From a virus: 64,000 nt of DNA. Shown piece by piece: positions 22,425-30,854 of this stretch (the first letter of the stretch is position 1; each line of letters begins with the position of its first letter). The notes beneath the pieces were generated by a model. That model searched no databases and was not told the DNA's origin. It saw only the letters and a list, made by a program, of their open reading frames with translations. The stretch spans positions 1-64,000 of the IMG/VR virus record IMGVR_UViG_3300043496_000014. The stretch is one strand, 5' to 3'. The position numbers and the translations under genes are program-made.

Positions 22425-22444
22425 GGTACTTAGCTACCCTTCTT

Positions 22445-22672
22445 TTACTCTATGCGAGTTTCGGCTAAGAACGTGTTGAATTCTTCCACGAAATTACGTC
22501 CACTCTGTCCCTGTTCTACACGCCACTCTCTGTACTCGTTAGTATCAGTTGGGCCACAAGTTGCACGCCAATACTGCAACTCTAGCCATGCGCTATACAT
22601 CACTGCAAGCTGCATTTCGTCCAATAGGTGCATGGTATGTGCGTGGGGCCAGTACTTGTGTACTAGCCCCAC
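22445..22672 (-). CDS. Hypothetical helical protein
   Basis: 75 residues if a GTG start at 22672 is used; that GTG touches the AGGAGG, so a start about 13 codons later (MHLLDEMQ) is also possible. All-helical. Located directly after the UvrD-like helicase gene. Function unknown. Confidence 0.58.
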   Translation of the reverse strand: MGLVHKYWPHAHTMHLLDEMQLAVMYSAWLELQYWRATCGPTDTNEYREWRVEQGQSGRNFVEEFNTFLAETRIE

Positions 22673-22693
22673 CCTCCTGTGTGATGTGTGCTG

Positions 22694-24202
22694 CTACTGG
22701 ATAACCACACTCTCTACAAAGTAGAGGGTATCCAGGCTACGGGTGACTGCCACGTACTTCAGGTTGGTTTCTTGCACCTGCTGCCAGGGCTGTGTAGCGT
22801 ACTTGGATGGCATCAGGTGTCCGTCCAGGATGTAGACGGTATGTGCCTCCATCCCTTTTGCTCTGTGAATGGTGCTCAACGTTGTGCGGTGTCCGTTGCC
22901 ATCATCGGTGAACAGTGAACGGATGACACCAATCACACTAAACACGCTTCTGTCATCCTCTGGCAGTCCATCAATGATGGCCAGAATACTTTCATACTGA
23001 TCCATCAGTCGTTCAGCCTTGGACTCGTTACGCTTGGCCATTGCTGCTTGCACTTCACGCTGAGTGTAGGTGTCTAGCTTGTCGGCTAGTTCCTCCAGGT
23101 TTGCAGCACGCATTTTCTGAACCAGTGACACAAGCTGTTCACCAATGTCACGTCCCATAACCTTCACTGCCTTGTGTGCCTTCAAGAAACGGTAGGCCAG
23201 TGTGACCAGTGGAGCGGTGTTACGGCACAGCACAAGGTCCAGGGTGGTAAAGCTAGCCAGTTCCATCGTGTCTAGCTTCTTGACGGTACCTTCTGGTGCG
23301 TTCTCACGTGCTTCAATGTCAGGCACAATGCGCTGTGCCAGAGCAACCACCTTACGTGGGCAACGGTACGAAATACTGAGTGGGAACCGTGCACACTTGA
23401 AGTCATCCTGGATAGCTTGCATGGCACTGGAATCCGCACCACGAAATGCGTAGATAGCCTGTGCCTCATCACCAACAAACACCGCACGTGCGTCCCTACC
23501 CAACATTCGAGCAATCAACAGGCGTTGAATCTTGTTGGTATCCTGTGCTTCATCCACCATCAGGTGACTGTACTTGATAAGTGGAGCGTTCAGTAGCCAG
23601 CACAGGTACAGCATGTCATCAAAGTCAATGGAGTCAAGGGTGTCATTGTTGATGGCCAGTGCTTCACGTGCAATCTTCAGTGCCACGTGGGTGTTGTCAG
23701 TGTTTTGGCCATCCTCTGAGAATTCGATGTCGTATCGCTCAACGAGTGCCAACAACTCTGATTCGTCACACTCTGGCATCAGTGCGTTAGCCTTCATCAG
23801 CCCAACAAGCTGACGCACACCCTTACGCACTGCCTCAATGGTAGTGGCACCGTACGTGTTGTGCATGGAGTCCAGGATGTTGTGCACCTTGTTGCTCTGC
23901 ACCCACCCTCGTGAATTGGCGTACTGTGCACAGGCAGGGTGGCGACGTAGTGCCTGCATGCACACACTGTGGAACGTAGCTGCCTGCACGTGCTTAGGCA
24001 ATCGGCGCTGTAGCTCAGTAGCAATTGCCTTGTTGAAGGCAAGGAAGGCAGCACGTGTGCCCACAGGTGAAATCTCGTCACTGAGCATGCACAGGGTGCT
24101 GGTCTTACCACTCCCTGCCTTGGCGCTAACAATCGCGTTGCCAGTGTCGTTGCGCAACCAGTCAATGATTGCCTGCTGGTAGATGCTTGGTGCCATTGCC
24201 AC
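22694..24202 (-). CDS. UvrD/PcrA-like superfamily 1A helicase
   Basis: 502 residues from GTG 24202, chosen because AGGAG is 7 bases upstream; ATG 24196 is the alternative. Motif I AGSGKTST (about 29-36), motif II DEAQD (about 215), motif III GDEAQAIYAFRGA, motif IV YRCPRK (about 280), motif V TIHRAKG (about 443) and motif VI VAVTRS (about 483) are all present. It unwinds DNA during replication or repair. It has its own early-family promoter and CTG/ATC-type codons, so strong expression is expected. Confidence 0.92.
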   Translation of the reverse strand: MAMAPSIYQQAIIDWLRNDTGNAIVSAKAGSGKTSTLCMLSDEISPVGTRAAFLAFNKAIATELQRRLPKHVQAATFHSVCMQALRRHPACAQYANSRGWVQSNKVHNILDSMHNTYGATTIEAVRKGVRQLVGLMKANALMPECDESELLALVERYDIEFSEDGQNTDNTHVALKIAREALAINNDTLDSIDFDDMLYLCWLLNAPLIKYSHLMVDEAQDTNKIQRLLIARMLGRDARAVFVGDEAQAIYAFRGADSSAMQAIQDDFKCARFPLSISYRCPRKVVALAQRIVPDIEARENAPEGTVKKLDTMELASFTTLDLVLCRNTAPLVTLAYRFLKAHKAVKVMGRDIGEQLVSLVQKMRAANLEELADKLDTYTQREVQAAMAKRNESKAERLMDQYESILAIIDGLPEDDRSVFSVIGVIRSLFTDDGNGHRTTLSTIHRAKGMEAHTVYILDGHLMPSKYATQPWQQVQETNLKYVAVTRSLDTLYFVESVVIQ

Positions 24203-24245
24203 GTTGTTTCTCCTGTGGGCTGTCTCTGCTAGCCCCCACACACAT

Positions 24246-24275
24246 AGTATGCCTGATGCAGGCACCCAGTGTCAA
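24246..24275 (-). promoter_or_regulatory. Sigma-70 promoter (early family, variant A)
   Basis: TTGACA (24275-24270), 18 bases, CATACT (24251-24246) on the minus strand, upstream CAAAACGTCCATAATGGGTA. Confidence 0.75.
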
Positions 24276-24301
24276 TACCCATTATGGACGTTTTGAGCAC
24301 T

Positions 24302-24718
24302 CTACCCTATGCACTCTTGTTTGCTACACGGTTCAAAGCAAATACCGTGTTGTAGGGAAGCCTCCAGCATGGTAGTGACACCTAGTCCTGCTAGGTACGT
24401 ATTGCACTGTGCTTCACTAACAATAATGTACGGACCAGAATTTGGGTTGTGTGGTTCCCATGCGTGTACGTGTGGTGTCTCCTGTACCTGTTTCTGCTTG
24501 TGCTGACCAATGTGCCACACGTTAGTAATCATGATGGTGCTGATAGCCATGTTGTATCCAGCTATCTCACCAGTCATTTCAATGTACGTGTGGGAACGTG
24601 GTGCATGCTTTGCACGCTTTTGTTTCAATTCATCCACGTTACCTTGGTACACATGCACCAATGCCTGGAGCACACTATACGGTGTCTGCTCACCATCACT
24701 ATCAAGAATCAACATCAC
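24302..24718 (-). CDS. Hypothetical protein with C-terminal Cys
   Basis: 138 residues starting MMLILDSDGEQTPYSV. Helical N-terminal part, and CFEPCSKQEC at the end. Coupled to the upstream gene by TGATG. No family recognised. Confidence 0.7.
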   Translation of the reverse strand: MMLILDSDGEQTPYSVLQALVHVYQGNVDELKQKRAKHAPRSHTYIEMTGEIAGYNMAISTIMITNVWHIGQHKQKQVQETPHVHAWEPHNPNSGPYIIVSEAQCNTYLAGLGVTTMLEASLQHGICFEPCSKQECIG

Positions 24719-25095
24719 TCGTTACTCCATTCCTGTTGAACCGTGAACGTGAACGGTACGGACTCACGTGCATCACAACTACCCACACATACACGTGCAT
24801 GCGTGCATGTGGTCATGTACCCTTGCATGTGGTGCATCATGTCTGCCAGTGGATCAGTTGTACCAGACGCATTTCTACTTGACGTATGCACTAGTTCACC
24901 ATCCACATACATTTCAACAGTATATGGACGACCACTAATCAACGCACTATGCATTACTAGATGCACCTTGCGTACTCGTGTACCCATTGCACTAGACACC
25001 GTATCTGTGCCTCCCACCATCAGACTGAAAACAGTGTAGCACCAACCAGCAGATACTGTCAATACAAGGTGTGCTGTCCGTTTAGGGTGCTGCAT
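24715..25095 (-). CDS. Hypothetical beta-rich protein
   Basis: 126 residues from ATG 25095 (MQHPKRTAHLVLTVSAG) with AGGAGG upstream. Mostly beta with CTHARVCVGSC near the C-terminus. First leftward gene left of the control region. Function unknown. Confidence 0.72.
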   Translation of the reverse strand: MQHPKRTAHLVLTVSAGWCYTVFSLMVGGTDTVSSAMGTRVRKVHLVMHSALISGRPYTVEMYVDGELVHTSSRNASGTTDPLADMMHHMQGYMTTCTHARVCVGSCDARESVPFTFTVQQEWSNE

Positions 25096-25248
25096 TATTG
25101 CCTCCTGGGTACAAGGTGTGCTAAGCTGTGCGTAGTGGCCTAGTGGTACAGGTGGGCAGGAAAGCCGCATTAGGAGACGTTGACATCGGCTGCCGCCTCC
25201 TAGGAACCCCTGTGCAAGGCAAGGAAATTACGAGGATTGGTGCAACAC
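25096..25248. other. Control region, divergent leaders
   Basis: Gap of 153 bases between the leftward 24715-25095 gene and the rightward RHH gene. A GC-richer segment (25155-25202) can fold with interlocking stems: AGCCG (25163-25167) with CGGCT (25187-25191), and TAGGAG (25171-25176) with CTCCTA (25197-25202). That is the layout of an H-type pseudoknot. No convincing promoter hexamers were found. Confidence 0.5.
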
Positions 25249-25620
25249 ATGACAAGCGTACTTATGGTGAAGGTTTCACCAGAATTCAAGGCAGCTATCG
25301 AGGAAGCTGCCAATGTAGATGCAGATGCAGACGGTAACCTGAGTGAATTTATCAGGGAATGTGTAGCCACGTCCATTGGCTACGATTTGAGCAGTGATAC
25401 TGCAATGGATGGACGTGGTAGACCACGTACGTACGAAACAGATGAACAGCGTATGCAGGCTAGGCGTGAAGCTGAACGTGCACGGCAGCTACACCGTAAG
25501 CAGGTGGTAGAAGCCATCATGAAACAGAACCGACTAGAAAGCATAGATGCTCTGGAGGCATGGCTAGCACAACGAGGTATCAGTGTTACAGACGACGTGG
25601 AATTAGCTCAGTCGGCGTAA
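25249..25620 (+). CDS. RHH-like DNA-binding regulator
   Basis: 123 residues (start ATG 25249; GTG 25240 possible). The N-terminus has LMVKVSPEFKAAIEEAANVD then LSEFIRECVATSIG, an RHH strand-helix-helix. A basic helical C-terminus follows. It resembles the RHH gene at 4971 in layout (RHH then basic helices, with DPLS-like linkers). It runs toward the leftward 25586-25885 gene and overlaps it by 35 bases tail to tail. Confidence 0.74.
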   Translation: MTSVLMVKVSPEFKAAIEEAANVDADADGNLSEFIRECVATSIGYDLSSDTAMDGRGRPRTYETDEQRMQARREAERARQLHRKQVVEAIMKQNRLESIDALEAWLAQRGISVTDDVELAQSA

Positions 25621-25885
25621 CTACCACCATACCTGTGCCGATTGCTTCCAGTAGCAATGACACGTTACCCTGGTTTGCATGCGTGTAGCCTAGCTGTGCT
25701 GCTACACGCTGCAAGCCTATGTGTGCGTTAACAGATAACCGTGCACTAATCAGGCGTTTAGGTGCATCAGTTTTAGGTGGCCTAAGTGCATGTCCATTCA
25801 AGTGTTTCTTGATAATCTCTACAGCTTGTGCATCATCTTCATACACATAGTGTGGTCGTTCGTTGTTGCTATTACCATCACTCAT
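25586..25885 (-). CDS. RHH-like protein, paralogous domain
   Basis: 99 residues. RLISARLSVNAHIGLQRVAAQL followed by VSLLLEAIGTGMVVV suggests a strand and two helices. The C-terminal LLEAIGTG matches VLEAVGTG of the next gene, so both share a domain. Coupled to 25878-26324 by an 8-base overlap. Confidence 0.68.
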   Translation of the reverse strand: MSDGNSNNERPHYVYEDDAQAVEIIKKHLNGHALRPPKTDAPKRLISARLSVNAHIGLQRVAAQLGYTHANQGNVSLLLEAIGTGMVVVTPTELIPRRL

Positions 25886-26324
25886 CTGTTTGTTCCTCCA
25901 CTTTAATCCAACCTGTACCTACTGCTTCGAGTACTGCTGCCATACACTGTGGGCCATCAACGTAGGTAGGTGCACCTACTATGCGTCTACTTGGTACGTA
26001 CGCTATGCCTAGAAGCATGGCCCACTTACTGGCATCAACCAATGCGTCACGTGTCAGTGTCACCTTACGTCGTCTGCGTGGTGAGTACAAACGCCACTCA
26101 GGTGACATACCTGCTTCTAACATCTCATGGTCATACTCGCGTATCTCTGGTGGTCTGTTGTCCACTAACTGTTGTCTCACTATCCATTCAAAGTAGTGGT
26201 GTATGCCTTTGGCATTGTCCCTACCATGTTGGAACCCTAGCCTACGTCCTACATCAACAAGTACGTCATATGCTTCATCTGTGATGTACAGGACACAGCT
26301 TACTGTCTGACTCAAATCGTTCAT
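25878..26324 (-). CDS. Putative two-module DNA-binding repressor
   Basis: 148 residues. Two similar modules: VSCVLYITDEAYDVLVDVGRRL near the N-terminus and VTLTRDALVDASKWAMLLGI then AVLEAVGTGWIKV at the C-terminus. The second module is shared with 25586-25885. The promoter at 26342-26371 lies so close that the leader is only about 11 bases, as with near-leaderless repressor transcripts. Its position divergent from the late operon suggests a switch protein; this is inference. Confidence 0.65.
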   Translation of the reverse strand: MNDLSQTVSCVLYITDEAYDVLVDVGRRLGFQHGRDNAKGIHHYFEWIVRQQLVDNRPPEIREYDHEMLEAGMSPEWRLYSPRRRRKVTLTRDALVDASKWAMLLGIAYVPSRRIVGAPTYVDGPQCMAAVLEAVGTGWIKVEEQTDE

Positions 26325-26341
26325 AGGTCACCCATTCCTGT

Positions 26342-26371
26342 AGTATATACAGTCTTCCCTCTCCGAGTCAA
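26342..26371 (-). promoter_or_regulatory. Strong leftward promoter of control region
   Basis: TTGACT (26371-26366), 18 bases, TATACT (26347-26342) on the minus strand. Predicted start about 26335, only about 11 bases before the ATG at 26324. Confidence 0.78.
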
Positions 26372-26382
26372 GGTGGCCAACT

Positions 26383-26430
26383 GGTACCTGTTCTTAGCTG
26401 CTTACCTATGGTAAGATGGCAGTAGGTACC
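26383..26430. promoter_or_regulatory. Nested inverted repeats at start of late operon
   Basis: GGTACCT (26383-26389) and AGGTACC (26424-26430) surround CTTACC-TAT-GGTAAG (26401-26415), a perfect inner palindrome with almost the same centre. TAAGAT at 26411-26416 may be a rightward -10, so a bound protein would block late transcription. The -35 is poor, suggesting activation. Confidence 0.55.
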
Positions 26431-26432
26431 CT

Positions 26433-26561
26433 ATGACTACCGTAACACCTGTACAACACACATGTGTCTACTGTAAGGTACGTCTCACTATTAAAGTGAA
26501 GACAACAGATGGCTATGTGTGTCCTGAGTGTTACCATACACGAGTCATGACACAAAGATGA
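26433..26561 (+). CDS. 42-residue zinc-ribbon protein, first late gene
   Basis: CVYC (about 11-14) and CPEC (about 31-34) form a clear zinc ribbon. The stop overlaps the TerS start as ATGA (26558-26561). Reading starts at ATG 26433 just after the nested inverted repeats. Such small zinc proteins often precede terminase genes; function unknown. Confidence 0.72.
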   Translation: MTTVTPVQHTCVYCKVRLTIKVKTTDGYVCPECYHTRVMTQR

Positions 26562-27112
26562 CTGACCACGATTCTGGTGCCAACTACCCACGTATCAGGC
26601 TTGTGCGTCCACAAGGAAGTGACGTACGCACACCTGAAGAAATACGTGAAGGTGTAGTACCTCCACCAAGTGGAGAACGACCAACAGATGAGCAGGTGTT
26701 GCAGTCACTGATTGCTAACAACTGCATACCTGTACGTGTGAGTGCGTGTCTAGGGATAACTGAAGAATACGTACTGGCAGTAGCCATACGTAATACACGT
26801 GCACTTAGCACCATGATGCGTGCACGGTTGATGATGAGTAGCTTTACTACCCTTATCAAAATGGATGCTGTGATGCAAGTAGCTATGGAGGATATGCCTG
26901 CTGATGCTTTGGGACGCACCTACGCTGCAACACTCACAGCATTCACCAATCTTGCTGGACAGTTTGAGGAAAAGATTACAGACAATGACACTGATGATGC
27001 TGCTGCTGCTAAGGATAGTATGCTGGAACGCCTAGAGAAAATGGGTAAACGTGAAGCTGCACAGCAGGCATTGTATAACGACAATGAATCTGTTGGTGGT
27101 ACTGCATCGTGA
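26558..27112 (+). CDS. Putative terminase small subunit
   Basis: 184 residues (MTDHDSGANYPRIRL start). Assigned mainly by position directly before TerL, with which it shares a 4-base overlap. A short HTH-like segment (VLQSLIANNCIPVRVSACLGI) is followed by long helices. An acidic helical C-terminus is typical of oligomerising TerS. No sequence-level family match was recognised. Confidence 0.65.
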   Translation: MTDHDSGANYPRIRLVRPQGSDVRTPEEIREGVVPPPSGERPTDEQVLQSLIANNCIPVRVSACLGITEEYVLAVAIRNTRALSTMMRARLMMSSFTTLIKMDAVMQVAMEDMPADALGRTYAATLTAFTNLAGQFEEKITDNDTDDAAAAKDSMLERLEKMGKREAAQQALYNDNESVGGTAS

Positions 27113-28485
27113 CAGTATCAATCGGCGAAACGATTGCACGTAAGCTTACGTTCCATGATCTACGTAAGTTTATGACCCTTACAGAAATTGCTGACATGAT
27201 ACGTTCACTTGATATGTCTGAAGCATACAAGTTGAAGTATGACTATGATTTTTGGGCACGTCCTACACAGAGAATGCCTAAAGGTACGTGGCGGTGTTGG
27301 TTCCAGAAGGGTGGCAGAGGATCAGGTAAAACGTGGACAGGTGCTAACGTAGTTAAGAAGTGGGCTAAAGACTTTGAGCGTATATTAATCATAGGTAGAA
27401 CAGCATACGATGTCAGAGACACTATGATAGAAGGTCAGTCAGGTATATTGTCAGTTAGTCCAAAGCAGTGGCGTCCTGAATACGAGCCTAGCAAGCGTAG
27501 GTTGACATGGCCCAATGGTGCACAGGCACTGTTGCGTTCGGCAGATGAACCAGACAGTGTACGTGGGCCACAGTTCCATAAAGCATGGGGTGATGAACTA
27601 GCTAGTTGGCGATACGGTAAAGAAACGTGGGACAACGTAATGTTGGCACTACGTTTAGGTGATGATCCACAGATTGTGGTGACTACCACACCAAGACCAA
27701 CAAAGCTTGTAAAAGATATACTAGCCCTTAACACCACAATAGTTACTACTGATTCCACATACGCTAACGTAGAGAATCTAGCTGAATCATGGGCCAATGA
27801 CATCATTAGAATGTACCGTGGTACCAGAACAGGACTACAGGAGCTAGAGGGTAGAGTACTAGACGATAATCCTTACTCACTATGGACACGTGCTAAGCTA
27901 GATGAAACACGAGTCTATCGTACACCTGATCTAGATGAAATAGTAATTGCAGTAGACCCAATGGTAGCTGATCTAACAGCTAAGGAAATACGTAACGAGG
28001 GTAGACTAGAATACGATACAGAGCAATCTGAAACAGGCATTGTAGTAGTGGGACGTGCAGGTATAAAGGGTGACCTAGAATCAGAAGGTTATACCCTGGA
28101 TGACATGTCCATGCGTGGTACTCCATTGCAGTGGTGTACACAGGCAGTGACTGCATACTACAGGTATGGTGCTGATTCTATAGTTGCTGAAGCTAACCAG
28201 GGTGGTGCATTGGTGAAAGCAGCTATACATGCTGTTGACCCTAATGTACCTGTAGTGTTGGTGCATGCATCAAAAGGTAAGAAGACACGTGCAGAGCCTG
28301 TTAGCAACATCTTTGCACAAGGTAGAGGGCACCATATGGGGTTGTTCCCACAGTTGGAAGACCAGTTGTGCGAGTGGCAACCAGGAATGCCTAGCCCTGA
28401 CAGGTTAGATGCTGAAGTATGGGGTTATACGTACCTGATGGTTGATCCTGAAGTGCAACGTATTGCAGTGATGGGTGACGACTAA
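27109..28485 (+). CDS. terL: Terminase large subunit (TerL)
   Basis: 458 residues from GTG 27109. Walker A GGRGSGKT (about 68-75), Walker B with WGDELAS (about 159-165) and a coupling TTTP motif form the ATPase. The nuclease has AVDPM (Asp near 283), VAEANQGG (about 360) and DRLDAEVWG near the C-terminus. It cuts concatemers and pumps DNA into the prohead. Start codon overlaps the TerS stop. Confidence 0.93.
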   Translation: MTVSIGETIARKLTFHDLRKFMTLTEIADMIRSLDMSEAYKLKYDYDFWARPTQRMPKGTWRCWFQKGGRGSGKTWTGANVVKKWAKDFERILIIGRTAYDVRDTMIEGQSGILSVSPKQWRPEYEPSKRRLTWPNGAQALLRSADEPDSVRGPQFHKAWGDELASWRYGKETWDNVMLALRLGDDPQIVVTTTPRPTKLVKDILALNTTIVTTDSTYANVENLAESWANDIIRMYRGTRTGLQELEGRVLDDNPYSLWTRAKLDETRVYRTPDLDEIVIAVDPMVADLTAKEIRNEGRLEYDTEQSETGIVVVGRAGIKGDLESEGYTLDDMSMRGTPLQWCTQAVTAYYRYGADSIVAEANQGGALVKAAIHAVDPNVPVVLVHASKGKKTRAEPVSNIFAQGRGHHMGLFPQLEDQLCEWQPGMPSPDRLDAEVWGYTYLMVDPEVQRIAVMGDD

Positions 28486-28679
28486 TGAGCACCAACCTTA
28501 ACACAGACAAAGTGGTGTACTACAAGTGTGGTACATGTGGCACAAAGTTTGGTGAGTTCCCTAATGCTACTGTGGTAAACGAACATTTCAAAACATGCAC
28601 TGCGTATCTAGGTAGTGATGCAGTAAAGAAGGAACGACCACTAGTCTTCTATCAAGCAGACAGAGGCAGTGAACAATGA
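28485..28679 (+). CDS. Small C2HC zinc-finger protein
   Basis: 64 residues. CGTCG (about 15-19), then His and Cys in VNEHFKTC form a C2HC finger. It lies between TerL and the portal and overlaps the portal start by 4 bases. Function unknown. Confidence 0.74.
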   Translation: MSTNLNTDKVVYYKCGTCGTKFGEFPNATVVNEHFKTCTAYLGSDAVKKERPLVFYQADRGSEQ

Positions 28680-30853
28680 TTAGTAAAGACACACTTAATT
28701 ATAAGAAGCGTGACAAGGTGGAGCGTATCTACCTTGGTAAACGTACATGGTTGCAAAGGGTAGCACAAAGATTCAAGCAGCTTACTTCCATCAACTTTGG
28801 ACGCACTACTACATGGTCGTATGACCGTTCGTACTCATCACGTGACGGTACGATAAACTACCGTGAGTTAGCTGGAGAGGGTAGGAACAACGCTATTGTG
28901 TATGCAGCTATGGACTTGTTGGCTACCACGTTTGCACAGTCACCTATAGTGGTGAAACAGTTGTCTGGTGACCAGGAAGTTATCGTACCGAATCATGAAA
29001 TGGTGCAACGTATTAGGCGTCCTAATGATTACTACTCTGGTCAGTTGCTATGGAAAGCAACCATGATAGATTACGCATTTGGTAACGCATACTGGTTGAA
29101 GGTGCGTAGTGGTGCAGGTAAGCCAGTACAGTTCTACTGGGTACCGTCACACACTATCACACCTATGTGGCCTAATGACAACACTACGGTGTTTATATCC
29201 CATTACGAATACACACCTAATGGTACTGTGATAAACGTTGCACCTGAAGATGTGTTGCACTTCCGTAATGGACTGGACCCTAAGAATATACGTAAAGGTT
29301 TGTCACCACTAGGTGCGTTGCTACGTGAGATAGTGACAGATGAGGAAGCAGCAGAGTTTACACACACTATCCTACGTAACTTAGGTGTGACAGGTATGAT
29401 AATCAGCCCTTCTAACGAGAAGGGAAAGATTACACAAGCTGATGCAGACAAGATCAAGGCTAGTGTGATGAACCGTACACAAGGTGACAGGCGTGGTGAA
29501 CCACTGGTGATAGGTGGTTCCATCAAAGTAGACCAGATGGCTACTGATGTTACCAAGCTAGACTTGTCAGCCATCAGGCACATACCAGAGGAACGTATCA
29601 CAGCAATCTTTGGTACGCCTGCTATCCTGCTAGGGTTGGGTACAGGACTGGAAAACGCTACATACTCCAATGTAGATGGATTGCGACGTATCTTCTATGA
29701 GAACAAAGTGATACCTATTCAAAACTTCATTGCTGCTGACTTGCACACACAGTTGATGAGTGACTATGTATCAAATGTTGATGCATTTACCATTGAATTT
29801 GACAATGAAAACGTTAGGGTGCTCAAAGAAGACGAGACACAGCAAGTTGACCGCCTACTAAAAGAACTAGAGAGTGGTGCACTAACTGTCAACGAGTACC
29901 GTGCTGAACGTGACAGGGAACCGTACCCTACAGACATGTACATGTTGGCTAGCCGTATCATACCTGTAGCAGTAGATGACATCGTAAAGAAGGCTACGGT
30001 ACAGGATCAACCAGAAGCACTAGCAGCAGGTAACCAGGGTGCATTGCCTCCAGGTGATGGTAACGACACTACTACCACTACCAACGCTGACGGTAGCACA
30101 GTTACCAGTAGCAGTACCAGTAGTGCAGGTAAAGCACGTACCACTACCACTAGCACTAAAGACATTAGTGACAGTGTTGATAGGATACGTGCCAGGATGA
30201 TTGGTCAGTGTGCCAATGATGTGCACGCATATCTGAACGAACAACGTGCATTTGTTGTGGCACAGATTGAAGACCAATCCAAAGCACGTAAGATACGTAT
30301 AAACTGGCCACGTGTGCAGCAGGACTATGACACGCTCAAAGGCGTGTTGGAACCGTGGTACAAGCGTACGCTAACAGCAGTGCATGATGTGGTACAGGAC
30401 ATACTTGATACTAGGTACGAGTTGACTGGTACAGATGAGCGTACGTACCTGAAGGCAGCAGCACTGAACATTAAGGGAATAAACGAATATACACGCACCA
30501 GTGTTGCCAAGGCTATTGCCACCAGTGTTGAACTAGATGAAACAGTGGAAGAACTAGCCATGCGTATCAATGATTTGTACGTGTTCTCTGAGTCACGTGC
30601 ACTAGAGATAGCACGTACAGAATTAGCACAGGCTACCAATCTATCACAGATTGAATCGTACAAAGCATCGGACGTTGTGGTGGGTGTACGGATCACTGAT
30701 GGTGACCAGGATTCAGTGTGTGCAGCATTGAACGGTAGACGTGTCAAGATTGCTGAAGCACGTAGCATTCCACCGTTGGGACACCCTAACTGTGTGCGTA
30801 GATTCTGGCACATCTTAGATGCAGCAGAGCTAGCAGAAAGTGAGGCAGCGTAA
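28676..30853 (+). CDS. Portal protein fused to MuF-like head morphogenesis domain
   Basis: 725 residues. The first 420 or so have HK97-type portal features (AAMDLLATTFAQSPIVVK near 80-100, LKVRSGAGKPVQFYWVPS, ITAIFGTPAILLG). A low-complexity linker (TTTTTNADGSTVTSSST, about 460-490) follows. The last 230 residues have the Mu F/SPP1 gp7-like pattern ending SIPPLGHPNCVRRFW. Normally these are separate genes. The fusion puts one MuF domain on each portal subunit, probably pointing into the capsid. Confidence 0.9.
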   Translation: MISKDTLNYKKRDKVERIYLGKRTWLQRVAQRFKQLTSINFGRTTTWSYDRSYSSRDGTINYRELAGEGRNNAIVYAAMDLLATTFAQSPIVVKQLSGDQEVIVPNHEMVQRIRRPNDYYSGQLLWKATMIDYAFGNAYWLKVRSGAGKPVQFYWVPSHTITPMWPNDNTTVFISHYEYTPNGTVINVAPEDVLHFRNGLDPKNIRKGLSPLGALLREIVTDEEAAEFTHTILRNLGVTGMIISPSNEKGKITQADADKIKASVMNRTQGDRRGEPLVIGGSIKVDQMATDVTKLDLSAIRHIPEERITAIFGTPAILLGLGTGLENATYSNVDGLRRIFYENKVIPIQNFIAADLHTQLMSDYVSNVDAFTIEFDNENVRVLKEDETQQVDRLLKELESGALTVNEYRAERDREPYPTDMYMLASRIIPVAVDDIVKKATVQDQPEALAAGNQGALPPGDGNDTTTTTNADGSTVTSSSTSSAGKARTTTTSTKDISDSVDRIRARMIGQCANDVHAYLNEQRAFVVAQIEDQSKARKIRINWPRVQQDYDTLKGVLEPWYKRTLTAVHDVVQDILDTRYELTGTDERTYLKAAALNIKGINEYTRTSVAKAIATSVELDETVEELAMRINDLYVFSESRALEIARTELAQATNLSQIESYKASDVVVGVRITDGDQDSVCAALNGRRVKIAEARSIPPLGHPNCVRRFWHILDAAELAESEAA

Positions 30854-30854
30854 C

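Noticed and set aside
25128-25210. tRNA-like segment (GGCCTAGTGGTACAGG)
   Set aside because: A D-arm-like piece is visible, but there is no T-arm (GGTTCGA type), no paired acceptor and no matching anticodon stem at normal spacing.
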